From assembly GCA_028015205.1 (NCBI GenBank), contig CM051510.1, positions 30,876,580 through 30,940,579 on the forward strand: a stretch of DNA of 64,000 nucleotides, read 5' to 3'. This document shows, in pieces, positions 12,050 to 23,139 of this stretch; the first letter of the stretch is position 1; each line of letters opens with the position of its first letter. Under the pieces are notes generated by a model that saw only the letters and a list, made by a program, of their open reading frames with translations, searched no databases and was not told the origin of the DNA. This DNA is from Mytilisepta virgata (taxonomy: Eukaryota > Mollusca > Bivalvia > Mytilida > Mytilidae). Position numbers and translations under genes: made by a program.

Positions 12050-14090
12050 TGAAAATTAGGAATAGAAATAATGATGTTATACAGTATAAAGAATAACTTA
12101 GAAATCAATAAAGAATTTAATTATAGAATATTGATTACAGAAAATAACTACTGTAGAGTAAAGATCTATTATTTCACAGAAATTACATTAATAAACTTTA
12201 TACAATATTTTCAAAAAACAAATGTGTCAATTGGGCACTATATTTTACTCACTTTTTCTTTCTCATCAAACTGTTATTTATTCCATTTTATTACAGTATC
12301 AAAACAATATCAAATTGACTTAAAATTGCATAAGGCTGATAAATTCAATCTGATGTAGCTCCATTTTATGAATAGTTTAAGTTTTAGTTTGGAAAGGACA
12401 TATACATGCAGCATCAATCTTTTGTTTTCGCTCTGTTGTCTCACTGACTCATACCCCAAATATAAAAATTATAAACCATAATAGAATGAACCTGAAATGA
12501 AATGATGGGATTTAGACAGTCAAACAGACCTATTACAGATATGAAGTTAAAACGGCATCATTAACTCCAGTTTTTCATATCTTAAACCAATCCTTTAGAA
12601 AATGACAAATTATTTTACAATTTTGAAAACTGTAATCTCTATAATCATGTTCACGTATAATTCACATTGCAATCAAAATGGACAATTTTGTAAATAAATT
12701 TACTTCCAAAATTTAACTGCACTCATAATTTAATGTGAACAAAGGTTAATTTCACAAGATTAGCATACTATTCCAATCTGATTTGTTGTAACTGATATTA
12801 CAAACAGAAAAGACTGAATGCACAATTCATACCAACATTGTACACATGTTCAGCAGGTGTTTAAGCATTAAGATACTGAGTAATCCAATAATCAAAAGAG
12901 TGTAACTGTGAACATTCTTTGAACAGTACCATCACCAGAACATTTTTAAAACCAATGCAATTCATGACTATCATCATCCTAAGAACAGTTCATAGGTCAG
13001 AAATACATGTATGAAACCAAAAAAAAAACATACAACAGTAGGCATTCTTAGAATAGCACAATCAATAAAAAATTTTTAATGCAATCTTGAAACAGTCTTC
13101 TATCTTGTCTCAGTCGTCTATATTAACTCGTTTATATTTTCATTTTTAATGAAGAACTTTTTGTTTATAATAGTTTGGAGAATTTTTTGTAATTGAACAG
13201 ATGCCAGACACCTCATTTCGTCTTTTTTTAGTTAGATTAGCTTTAGACCTACAACCTGACCTAGATTTCAGGCAGCATACTTTTTCTAGGTCATGATGTT
13301 ACCCTACCCAGACACAATATTCTATCTCTGACAACAAGTTTGCCCTTACTCAAAAATCCCAATATTTATTCAGTGCTTATGATAGAATGTGGGAAGATGT
13401 CCTTTGTCCTAGCTTATAAATATGGCTGTATATGATACCTCACTGCACACTTCAGATTAGGATTGTGATCTCAGTGACCTCCACTTCTATTTCAAATTTC
13501 ACGAACTATATACATATTTTCATTTTATGATCTAAATTTTCTTCCATATTCAAGTTAATTTAAAATGATATTGAGTACTTACATTTATATATTTCTGTAT
13601 ATTGGACTTTCTAATCTGATCAATAAACTTTTCAATTTGATTTAGGATCTAACTTTATTATTCTTTTATTAACCTTTCAGCTTTGTTTTGAAATTGAACA
13701 ACTATAAAATGTTGACAGGGCAAAATTAATATTTCTGAAACTGCACAATAAAAGTATACAATCGTTTTGTTGGAATAATATTCAAAACAATAAAAACAAT
13801 ATTTTCCACAGTTAATATATATGACTGATCAATACAATAATACAAATTTACTTTTCCACTGGTAGGCTTTTCATATGAATTATTGAATGATTATTTTTGG
13901 ATATGTACTCCCTTACAAAAGTACAAACAAGGATCATCATATGGCCTTAAACACAAGCTTTGAATTTCCCTAAACAATGGGCTGTCTGAGTTATGAAAAA
14001 CTGGATTTTACTTCATCAGAGTTCATCAGAGTGGCATTAACCACAAACTGTGAATGGCCTCAGACAATGAGAAAATCAGACTTTTACAAC
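12050..14090. other. AT-rich noncoding stretch
   Basis: No coding or RNA signal is recognised beyond a short dispersed phrase near 12425-12455. Confidence 0.4.
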
Positions 14091-14099
14091 ATAATGTCT

Positions 14100-14325
14100 G
14101 AAATAAAAGTCAAGAGGTTGTCAGCACATTTGGCTATTTTGTTGAGAGAACCACAGGACTTCGGAAGGAAAATTGGCAATCATTGTCAATTAAGATCAGA
14201 GTCGAACACTGTCAGTGACCCCGCCACAGGTGAGATTCAAACTCACAACCTCAGTGTTGACAGGTTAGTGATCATTAGTAGTCGTGACGAACTACCTAGA
14301 ACACTCTGCCATGAGGTCCCCCAGT
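14100..14325 (-). mobile_element. tRNA-headed SINE, family A, copy 2 (diverged)
   Basis: It shares the body GGAAAATTGGCAATC, the B-box region ATTCAAACTCACAACC and the phrase TTAGTGATCATTAGTAGTC with the other copies. The A box is decayed (ACACTCTGCCATGAGG on the plus strand) and the 3' tail is replaced. Confidence 0.7.
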
Positions 14326-14836
14326 CAACTGACAAATTTCCAAGCAACCTGTCTGCCTGCTGCACATAATATTGCCAAATACATTGTAACTGGGTTTTTT
14401 CTGACTAAGCAATGTACATAAAACAATGAAACATTTTAGGACAGGATATAAACAGAAAAATATATTTTTGTCCCAAATATTCATCTATAGCAAACCTGTA
14501 TTACTAACTGTTTCAGGATTTCTTTTTCCTATTTATCCACTTTACATATTTATCAACAAGAAATTTCTATATTTTCAACAAAAAATAAACCCAATGCAAT
14601 AATGCTGTCATGAATAATAATTAGAGTAACCAAAAAATGTAAAATTATTCGTTCTTGTTTACAGAAACTGTACAAAAGTGAAAACATGGATCACGAATTA
14701 TTTACCTTCAAAACAAACATTTTATCCTATCTGAAGAGATTTGTACTCAATTAATGAAATAAATACCCCATTCTTTTTATTATCTATAAAGTCAGTTTTA
14801 AATTAAACATGAGGTTGCACATGTTATTGTGAAAAG

Positions 14837-15279
14837 TATACCCCCACTCTTTTTTAATTTTGAAAATTGGGAAAACAGACTTGAAGGTATTGTAAAATTT
14901 CTAAGTAATGTCAAACACGAAGTGGTTCCTTGACAGACCTGAAAATAGGAGAGAGGATACAACTCGTAGCCATAAAGCTGCAGGCCAAATATCAAAACAT
15001 TCCGTTGCACAGAAGCCGAGAAAAGTTTGACGAAAAATTTCATGTAAACCTAAGGCATTATAAAATTTGTATCAGCAAACAGGAAGTGGTTCCTTGACAG
15101 ATACGAAAATAAGAGCGACGATACAACTCATGGTCATAAAGCTACAGCCAAATATCAAAAAATTCTGATGTACAGAAGCCGAGATAAGTGTGACAAAAAA
15201 TTTGAATGGTCGGACGGTGAGACGGACGGATAGACAAGGTTAATACAGTATACCACACACTCTGTAGAGTGGGGGTATA
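14837..15279. mobile_element. Small TIR element with 13-bp perfect ends and two internal repeats
   Basis: TATACCCCCACTC at 14837-14849 is mirrored by GAGTGGGGGTATA at 15267-15279. Inside, the phrases GAAGTGGTTCCTTGACAGA, GATACAACTC and GTACAGAAGCCGAGA or GCACAGAAGCCGAGA occur twice about 180 bases apart. A GGACGG run lies near the right end. No coding capacity is seen. Confidence 0.7.
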
Positions 15280-16870
15280 ATTTATCCTGCAACTAGCTAG
15301 CCTGTTTAAAAGGCAAATAAATGGTGTTAAATACATTTTTTAACATTCGTCTAGTAGGCGAATATAATCTCACTTGGAATGAAAGTTTGTATTGTGTACT
15401 GGTTCATAGTGTTTATTACGTAATGTTATCCCTATATTACATGCCAAAAATAGCCTTATGAAAATAGCCTAGAAATTTGCCATGTTTATGGCTTTTCTGG
15501 ATAAAGGATAACAATTTATAATTGCAGGATAAAAACAATATTTATACATTGTCGGAAAATATACAATTTATTTGTACTCGTCGCAAAACAGGTGTGAAAT
15601 GCTCAGTAAACCTTGCATTTCTACCTCCTAAGGCTTGTACAAATTTTATATTTTCTGACAATGTACATACCCATCCAGTATACATGTATTATATATATTC
15701 ACTTTATAAACTGAACCCCTTTTTATATATATGAACAACCAGCATATTAAAGAATGTCTCCCAAGACACTATCCCCTTAACTCTACCGTTCCAAAATACT
15801 GCTTCCAATCTGTCAAAATATAAAATTTTACTTTTCTGAGTATGCTTGTCATGAATTACTTCCAACAATCACCTAAAATTAATATTTTTTCGGCAAGTTT
15901 CCTTAAATTTCCAACTGCTCAGAAAAACAACATATCTACATATTGTATATAACATCCAATATTTAATTTGAATGAAAATGAAATAGATAATTCAATAGAG
16001 GTAGCCTAATTAATCCAATTGGCAATATTTAAACAATCTTACCTTTAATAGCTGAAAATTGTTACATCAAAGGAATTCTGGGAAAAATTACCTTCCCCTA
16101 TAAGTCTTCTGTTGCTATCCTCTGCAAATCCTTGACAACAAGACAATCGTGTAAAATTTTATGTTTTAATTTAATGGACATATTTTCACCTGAGAATTAA
16201 ATTTGACGACAATTTTAATGGCTGTAAATTCTTTGAAAGGAGGGATAAACCATTAAATATCTCAATTTAGTTTACATGTTTTACTAACAATAGACACTGC
16301 CACAGTAACATTACAATGATGAGAAAATTCTGCCGTATTGAGTTATAAATACAGATTAACGGTACACCCAGCTTATAATCGTCTACCTCCACTTGACTAA
16401 TGATTTAAAGTTTATATGAGGACACGAGGTACATGTATATGACAAAGTTACCAATGAATTTTCTAAAATGTTTTTATTAAAAACAGACATTTTGTGAGTG
16501 AATCCTTTTTGTTTTTTTATGTCATATTTTTGTCAAGTAATACATAAGGCTTGAAACTGTACAAAAATAAAATAATTAATTGCCGCATGCAACAATTTTT
16601 TTTACAAAAGAAAAGAAACCAGTTTTGGAATAAATGTCAGTGACACAACAAGCCATAAAGAGAATCCTAAAAGTACAAAAAGAGGTCATTGTGCGGCTTT
16701 TAACATGGAACACATGTCTACACTACTTAACAAGAACTTCAAGGCCTGATTAAAAATAAGACTACAGAAACAACACAAAGAATCATACAACCACTCAATA
16801 AAGTTAACCTAAATTAGTGAGTAAAATGCCCTACGCTCCTTTATATATTTGTATATGAAAGTATCTTCTA
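15280..16870. other. AT-rich noncoding stretch
   Basis: I see no gene, tandem repeat or clear inverted repeat here. Confidence 0.4.
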
Positions 16871-16880
16871 AGGACATTAA

Positions 16881-17063
16881 CACACCCTGCATACAGTTCT
16901 GCAAACCAAGTTTAAATGTCTGGCTCTGCGGTAAGAAATATCCATTTTATCCATTACAAACTGATATGAAATCCGCAGATCCAATATGTATCATGTTCTT
17001 ATGATAAACATGGATACTGCTTACCATAGAGCCACGGTTTTCAGAACTGTATGCAGGGTGTGA
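16881..17063. mobile_element. piggyBac-like MITE with TTAA target duplication
   Basis: TTAA (16877-16880) then CACACCCTGCATACAGTTCT, mirrored by AGAACTGTATGCAGGGTGTG then ATTAA (TTAA 17064-17067). Sub-terminal bases GGCTCTGCGGTAAG and CTTACCATAGAGCC also pair. At 183 bp it is non-autonomous. The TTAA duplication is the piggyBac signature. Confidence 0.8.
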
Positions 17064-17206
17064 TTAACCTATGTGTAAGACAGTGGTTACTGGCAGAACA
17101 AATAAACATAGATATAATTAATACAGTTATGAATTTAGTAAGTCAGGCAGAAAATAATAAACAAGTAAAAAACAATCCCCAATAGATATGACCTTGCTAT
17201 TTTTAT

Positions 17207-17690
17207 GCCCCCCCCCCCCTCTAAGGCAGGCCAGGCATGTAGTTGTTCAGTCTGTGCATCTGCCCATCCGTCTGTCCATACGAGGTAAAGCTTCAGGTTT
17301 AAGGTAGTTTTTCATGAAGGAGTTATGTGATCATCCTGAAACTTTGTATATGGATAGCTTGTGATATGAACAGCAGCATTTTGATGTTACAAAAGGATGC
17401 TGTGACCTAAACATGAAGTCATGTGCCATCGACTTTGAATTTCTATATGGAATTTCAATATAGAATTCAGGTTAAAGTTCAGGTTAAGGTAGTTTTCATA
17501 AAAGAGTTATGGTATCATCATGAAACTTTGTTCATGGATAGCTTGTGATATGAACAGCAGCATTTTGTTGCAAAAGGATGCTGTGACCTTAAGTCATGGG
17601 TCAATGACTTTGAATTTCTTTATGGAATTTCAATATAGAATCCAGGTTAAGGTTCAGGTTGAAGGTAGTTTTTCATGAAGTACTAATAGC
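17207..17690. repeat. C run followed by about 185-bp tandem repeat, two and a half units
   Basis: Phrases GGATAGCTTGTGATATGAAC, GGATGCTGTGACCT and TGGAATTTCAATATAGAAT recur. It resembles the tandem cores of the long dispersed families but I find no family ends. A G-rich run is at about 17776-17790. Confidence 0.75.
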
Positions 17691-17799
17691 GATAGTATTT
17701 CATCTACCATATTGTTAGGGACTTCAGAGTCAACAATATACACATGCAATTCTATTTACTAAATACTTACATCATTGGGGGGGAGGGGGGCATGTAGTG

Positions 17800-20300
17800 T
17801 CCATTGGACACATATATACATGTACTTGTTTTACAATTTAAATGTGAACCAACAGGTATGTATTCATAATCGACAAAAGATTCAAGTAATGGAACAGGAG
17901 GCCATGTAACTTCAGGATACCAGAAATACATAATATTTTATTTTTGGCCTACGTTAGATCTGAACCATAACACAGAATTTTACAGATAAACTACAAAGTG
18001 AACTGATATTCTTTCTTTATTTCTTCCATTTCTGGATTCAAAGAATCTGTTCAACAGAAATACATATCACATCCACTTATTTCTCTAATTCAACTGGTTA
18101 TTGACAATTTTTTACAATATGCAGACTATTTCATACTTTGGGGAATGTGATTTATTGAAATATTTCCCGTTTGATGTCTGTGTATTACAGACCTTATTTT
18201 GATAAACCATGTAAAAAGAGCGGAAATGATACTTCGGCAGCCATTTTACTATGCATAATAAATGAACAGTAATAAACAAATCTAGACTTCCTAAATCGGA
18301 AGAAAATCAGGTACCCCATTTAGGTACATATAGTTATGGTTGAAAAGTCTGTTCCCAACTTATATTGGCCATTAAAGAGATTGAAAATTAGTTCAGAGTG
18401 GATTTTCTGCTATACTCATCTTTAATTAAATAGAATTTAAAAAAAACACAGCAATGAAGGAAATAATATTACTGTGAATCGCTTTTTGGAAATGTGATAA
18501 AAAACATAATAATGAAAACATTTAACATTATCAAGTATTATGAATATGAGAGATAAGCAGGTTTGTATATAGTTGCAAAATTTCAATAACATCTAAATTA
18601 GATGTTATTCATTAATAATCTAAATGTATAGGAACCAAATGTTTGTCTTTATAATATAAGCTGTCACTTCATATTGCCTCTTTTCTTTTATAGAGTTTAT
18701 TGATGTGTAAACTCGGCCTTTTCACTTACAAACTCAACATAAAGTCCTTTGGACTATATTTAGTTTGTGAGTGAGTCGGCCAAGTTAACATATCGATAAA
18801 CTCATACAAAATTGTATTTAATCATTATAATTCCATTTAAAACATCGAAAAGTTGTTCCTAACCGAAATATAAAAAAAAATTACTTTGCCCTTTTCAGGC
18901 GACATTCATCTTGAATCTGGTACTATTTTTGGCAGCTGAGCAATTGAATAAAAAAGTCAACAAAGTTATTTACAAATCGAAAAAACAAGGAAACTTTGAT
19001 AGATTTTAATATAATCTGAAGTGACAGAATCCATGCAATATCCGATTTTCTCCGTTTGAAGAATCCAACTTGTGTTGTTTACAAATATGACGTTGCAATC
19101 TTGACTGTGATGTCCGTGCAGCAAATTTTCGCAAAATTTTTGAAAATGCAATTTTCATCAATTTTTAAACCATTTCTCATTAAATTTTAACTTTAATTGT
19201 CAGTATCATCCTTAAAATTTATTCTTTTACAGCATTCTTCACATTTAATGTCTCATTTGAAACTTTAATCAAGAAAGCGGATGAATATACTTGCCAAATA
19301 TGGGTTTATTGATGTATAAACTTTTATGATTTTGCCCTTCCGACCAAGGAAATTCTTGTATTTTATCATATGCAAATCAAAAAGGAATTATTACCTTATA
19401 AATTTATAAAAAGTTCCCTGATGAATGGAAAAACATTGCAACTCAATGTAACATACAACCCCATAGACTCAAAATTCCTGGTAAATTTCAAAATATTTAT
19501 CTATAATTCTTTTAAAATCTTGAACAAGCAAAAACTAATTTTGGAATGTGACCAGAGGCAGATGCATTTTTATGCAAATGTCTCTTGTAACTCTTTTGGA
19601 GTGGCTCTCAAATGTTTTTAAGATTGTATTGTACGTTTAATTAAAACATGCTGTTAATATTGTATTCATGTTTTATAGTACATGTAGAGAGGTGAGACTA
19701 TAATAAAATATTTGATTTTATTTGATTTTGATTTATAATTCTTTTAAAATCTTGAACAAGCAAAAACTAATTTTGGAATCATTTTGGAATGTGACCTGGG
19801 GCAGATGCAGGATTTTAGGTTAGAGGGGGAACCTCTAAAATATTTTTGCAATGCATATAAATGCAAAGTGCTTTTAATATTCTATGGCCCCTTTCTCTAC
19901 CTTCTTGTAGAAATGTTGTGGGCATTCCAAATTTTTTGTCAACCAAGGGTGGGTAAAGACTGTGCCCCCATCTGAATCAACGCCTGATGACTGTTAAATG
20001 GACTTCTGACAAAATTCTTATATTTTCAAAGCATTAATAAGTTATCACACGTGTGCATGTTTTTTCATTAAATCTATGTTAGAACGATCTGCAGCAATAA
20101 GTTAAACAATATTTGGTCTTCAGACAGATCAATCTTTTAGTAAGCCTTCGTGGTAACTCAAACAATCCCCAAAAAACTCAATGAAACCTAAATTTTTTAT
20201 AAGAAAATTTTTTTTTTTTACAAAAAGTAAAATTATAGGTATTTTTCATATCATTCAGTTGACAGATTACTTTTTACCCAAGGGTTTATTCTAGACTTGA
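17800..20300. other. Noncoding stretch with one short duplication
   Basis: The phrase CTTTTAAAATCTTGAACAAG plus about 50 further bases occurs at about 19509 and again at about 19741. A small palindrome around 18589-18610 reads AACATCTAAATTAGATGTT. No gene is recognised. Confidence 0.5.
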
Positions 20301-20319
20301 TCGATAGAGTCATTGAATA

Positions 20320-21306
20320 GAATATTGGACAATTCGGACCAACTGCAAAGACAATTCGGCTTGTCTATTCAGACAATTCGGACCGTGTTTGAAAAACTAC
20401 ATGTATGTTAATCTATTTTGCATATACCTGTACGGAATACTTGGACAAATAGGTATAGTCCAGTCAAACTAAGTTTTAACCTCAAACTAATTGCAAAAGA
20501 AAATGTTTTAGTTCTAATCTATAACATTAAGCCTCAAATATACACAGAAAAAAGTCCCATAAAATCTAACTTGAGGAAAACTCAAAATCAGCATTTTTAA
20601 TTTCCTATGGAAATTAACATTGGAAAGGGGAGATAACTCTGCAAAAATGAGTCTTTTTTTGTCAGGTTTTGGTTGATTTTCTTAAAATTGATGTAAAGTA
20701 TGATACTTTGATGGGGTTATAAGTTCGTATTTGACTATCTTATATAATCTTCTGCTCATGAAATGTATAAAACCGAAGTGCTATGGGTATTTTAATTTTT
20801 TTTTCCGCATTTTTATTAAAGAAATTGCAAATTTGTGGCTTTGTGACCATTTTGAAAAAATAATGTGAAATTTTGGTATTGTTTATATCTGTAAATTATA
20901 TTTGTTCAGCATCTACCTTGTTTAAAGAAACTTTAAACTACAGCATGATTTAATGTCTTTTGAAGAAGCTGTGCCAGTATTTATTGACCTTCTACTTAAA
21001 TTTATTATATGTAAAAAACATGAATTGTGCTATTTCTTAGTGATTTTGATTCATTGTGTGCTTATTACCGTTTATAATTTGTTATGTTTAGTGCTCAAAT
21101 AAAGGTATATATAGTTTATTCAATAGTTTTGTTTAACAAATGACAGTCATTAAACTGCCTACAAATTTCTTTCACGGTCTGAATTTGTCTTCATTAACAG
21201 TCCAAATTTCTGAATAGAATTGTCTTCATAGTCGGTCCGAATAGTCTCTATAGTCAGTCCGAATTGTCTTTATACATGGTCCAAATTGTCTTGCACCCAT
21301 TGAAGA
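20320..21306. mobile_element. TIR element with arrayed ends and 10-bp target duplication
   Basis: TCATTGAATA occurs at 20310-20319 and at 21307-21316. The ends are inverted arrays of an AGACAATTCGGAC-type unit (about 20331-20395 and, inverted, 21170-21295). A partial copy of the mariner-like MITE (20458-20945) sits inside. No transposase is seen. Confidence 0.6.
20458..20945. mobile_element. Partial copy of the mariner-like MITE; carries an empty site
   Basis: TA then GTCCAGTCAAACTAAG begins a segment that is the inverse of 6400-6204 and continues into the inverse of about 4937-4660. At 20650-20666 it reads GTCTTTTTTTGTCAG without the 1.27-kb insert found at 4938-6203. Similarity stops at about 20945. 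Confidence 0.75.
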
Positions 21307-21309
21307 TCA

Positions 21310-22050
21310 TTGAATACTAACCCTTTTCTTAGGCCAAACATGAATGAAGAATATATTCGTTGATTCAGCACCTACTTCAAGGAATTGAAGTAAAAATAAG
21401 AAATGAAACAGTTGAGAATCATGGATCATAATAAAGAAATCAGTTTTTCGAAAACTCAATGTATTGCAATTAATCACGAGGTTATCTCCCTTGCTATCTG
21501 CTTTCAAGTTGGCCAAGTTTCGATGATTTTCCTGATACATTATCCTGTAATAGTACTAGATATATATTATATCATTTCGGCGAAAACCATAGTAGTCTTA
21601 ACATTATGAAAATGTCAATAATTAACACAAAAACAATATCGCCACAAATAGCTTCCCTAGAAACCAGCAGCGGGCACCTGTTCCGGTAAATATTTTCCAT
21701 ATTGCGATCTAAATATTGTTTGTTAGGTAATATTATATGCCTGTTGTGGTACCAATTATTTTTATACTACAAATAAAACTTACTTCTACTTACAAATTCC
21801 TAAGTTATGGCCTAAAGACTATACTTTTTCCAGGTTACGTTCTCAATACTATTTCGTCCGCCATTTTGCTACTTGTTTTAACCAGGGGTCCCCAGCGGGA
21901 TCTGTGGTAACCTGGTCGAGAATCTTCAACAATGAATAAAAAATCACAGCTCTGATAATTGACTATTATAACTACTAGCACAATCACCTGGTATATATAC
22001 TGTACATAAAATGTAAACAAAAACAAAAAAATTATTTGACGTGGGTGTCG
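21310..22050. other. Noncoding stretch
   Basis: I recognise no gene. Short frames on both strands are not conserved-looking. Confidence 0.4.
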
Positions 22051-22059
22051 ATAAGTAAA

Positions 22060-22260
22060 AAAAAGTCAACACCTTTTTATTTTTATTTTTGACATGCTCG
22101 TGATCAAGACCATATTGGTCGAAACGTTGGGTATTTTTAACTTTTTAGTTTGTTGTTTTTTACGATTTTATATTTGGTTTTGTTCGACTTGTGTATTTCA
22201 TACATTTTAGTCGTTTTACGCCCCTTTTGACAGCTCACCATTTCCAGTTATTTTTCTTGT
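22060..22260 (+). other. Possible retroelement tail
   Basis: The segment GATCAAGACCATATTGGTCG then AAACGTTGGG has a short stem and resembles 3' regions I associate loosely with Penelope-like elements. There is no coding sequence to support it, so this is a guess. Confidence 0.2.
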
Positions 22261-22269
22261 TATCGTCTT

Positions 22270-22610
22270 GTATATATACTGGGACTATTATAACTATCAG
22301 TTGCACAGTCGCCTGTTATATATTATTATAATTATTAGCAGTCGCCTTGTATATATACTGGGGTTATTATAATTACTAGCACAGTCGCCTGGTATATATA
22401 CTGGGACTATTATAACTATTTGCAAAGTCGCCTGGTATATATACTGGCATTATTATAATTATTAGCACAGTCGCCTGGTATATATACTGGGACTATTATA
22501 ACTATTTGCAAAGTCGCCTGGTATATATACTGGCATTATTATAATTATTAGCACAGTCGCATGGTATATATACCATTATAATTATTAGCACAGTCGCCTA
22601 AAGCGTTCAA
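22270..22610. repeat. Minisatellite, units of about 46-55 bp
   Basis: At least six units share GCACAGTCGCCTGGTATATA and TACTGG..TATTATAA. A stray unit lies at about 21960-22010. Confidence 0.9.
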
Positions 22611-22647
22611 AAGTATAGCGGAAAAAAAAATGGGAGAAATGTGATAT

Positions 22648-22699
22648 TTTTAGTAGTATTATATAGTATTATCTATAATACTATATAATACTACTAAAA
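22648..22699. repeat. Perfect AT-rich hairpin, 25-bp arms, 2-base loop
   Basis: 22648-22672 (starting TTTTAGTAGTATTATATAG) is the exact inverse of 22675-22699. It abuts the LINE fragment that follows. Confidence 0.9.
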
Positions 22700-23130
22700 T
22701 ATATACCAAAAAGTGAGAAAATTTGTAATAATTGCTCTTCTGGATCTTTAGAAGATTATCATTTCCTTATTTCATGTGATAAATATAAGGATGATAGAAA
22801 TATACTTTTTGATTTTGTTGGTAATACTGTTCCAAATTTTTCAACACTTGACAATGCACAAAGGCTAATATTTTTTATTAAGCAATGAAGATAGTTATGT
22901 CCTGAATGCTACTGGTAAATTTATTAAAGACTATCTGGTTTAACTTGTATCAATATTATCTTTTCTTTTAAAAAATCCTATTACTGATATATTGATGTTC
23001 TGTAATTGTAACTATCAATCATTCTCCTTTCCTCTATATATGTTACCCTCATGCTGCCCCATGTGGGCCGTAGTAGTATATTGGGCATATATACAATGTA
23101 TACAGGATGCATGAAATAATAAATATGGTA
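22700..23130 (+). pseudogene. LINE ORF2 C-terminal fragment and 3' tail
   Basis: The frame reads ERICNNCSSGSLEDYHFLIS then CDKYKDDRNILFDFVGN, the zinc-knuckle-like end of a LINE ORF2 (C..C..H..C pattern). It is shifted by one base in a T run at about 22870 and resumes as LLSNEDSYVLNATGKFIKDY. A noncoding tail runs to about 23130 (phrase CATGTGGGCCGTAGTAGTAT). Confidence 0.7.
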
Positions 23131-23139
23131 GAACTAAAA

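Noticed and set aside
13977..14369. 130-aa frame as a gene
   Set aside because: It runs through a reversed SINE copy and has no domain; the frame is incidental.
22060..22260. Hammerhead ribozyme near GGTCGAAACG
   Set aside because: No CTGATGA core or matching stems were found at proper distance.
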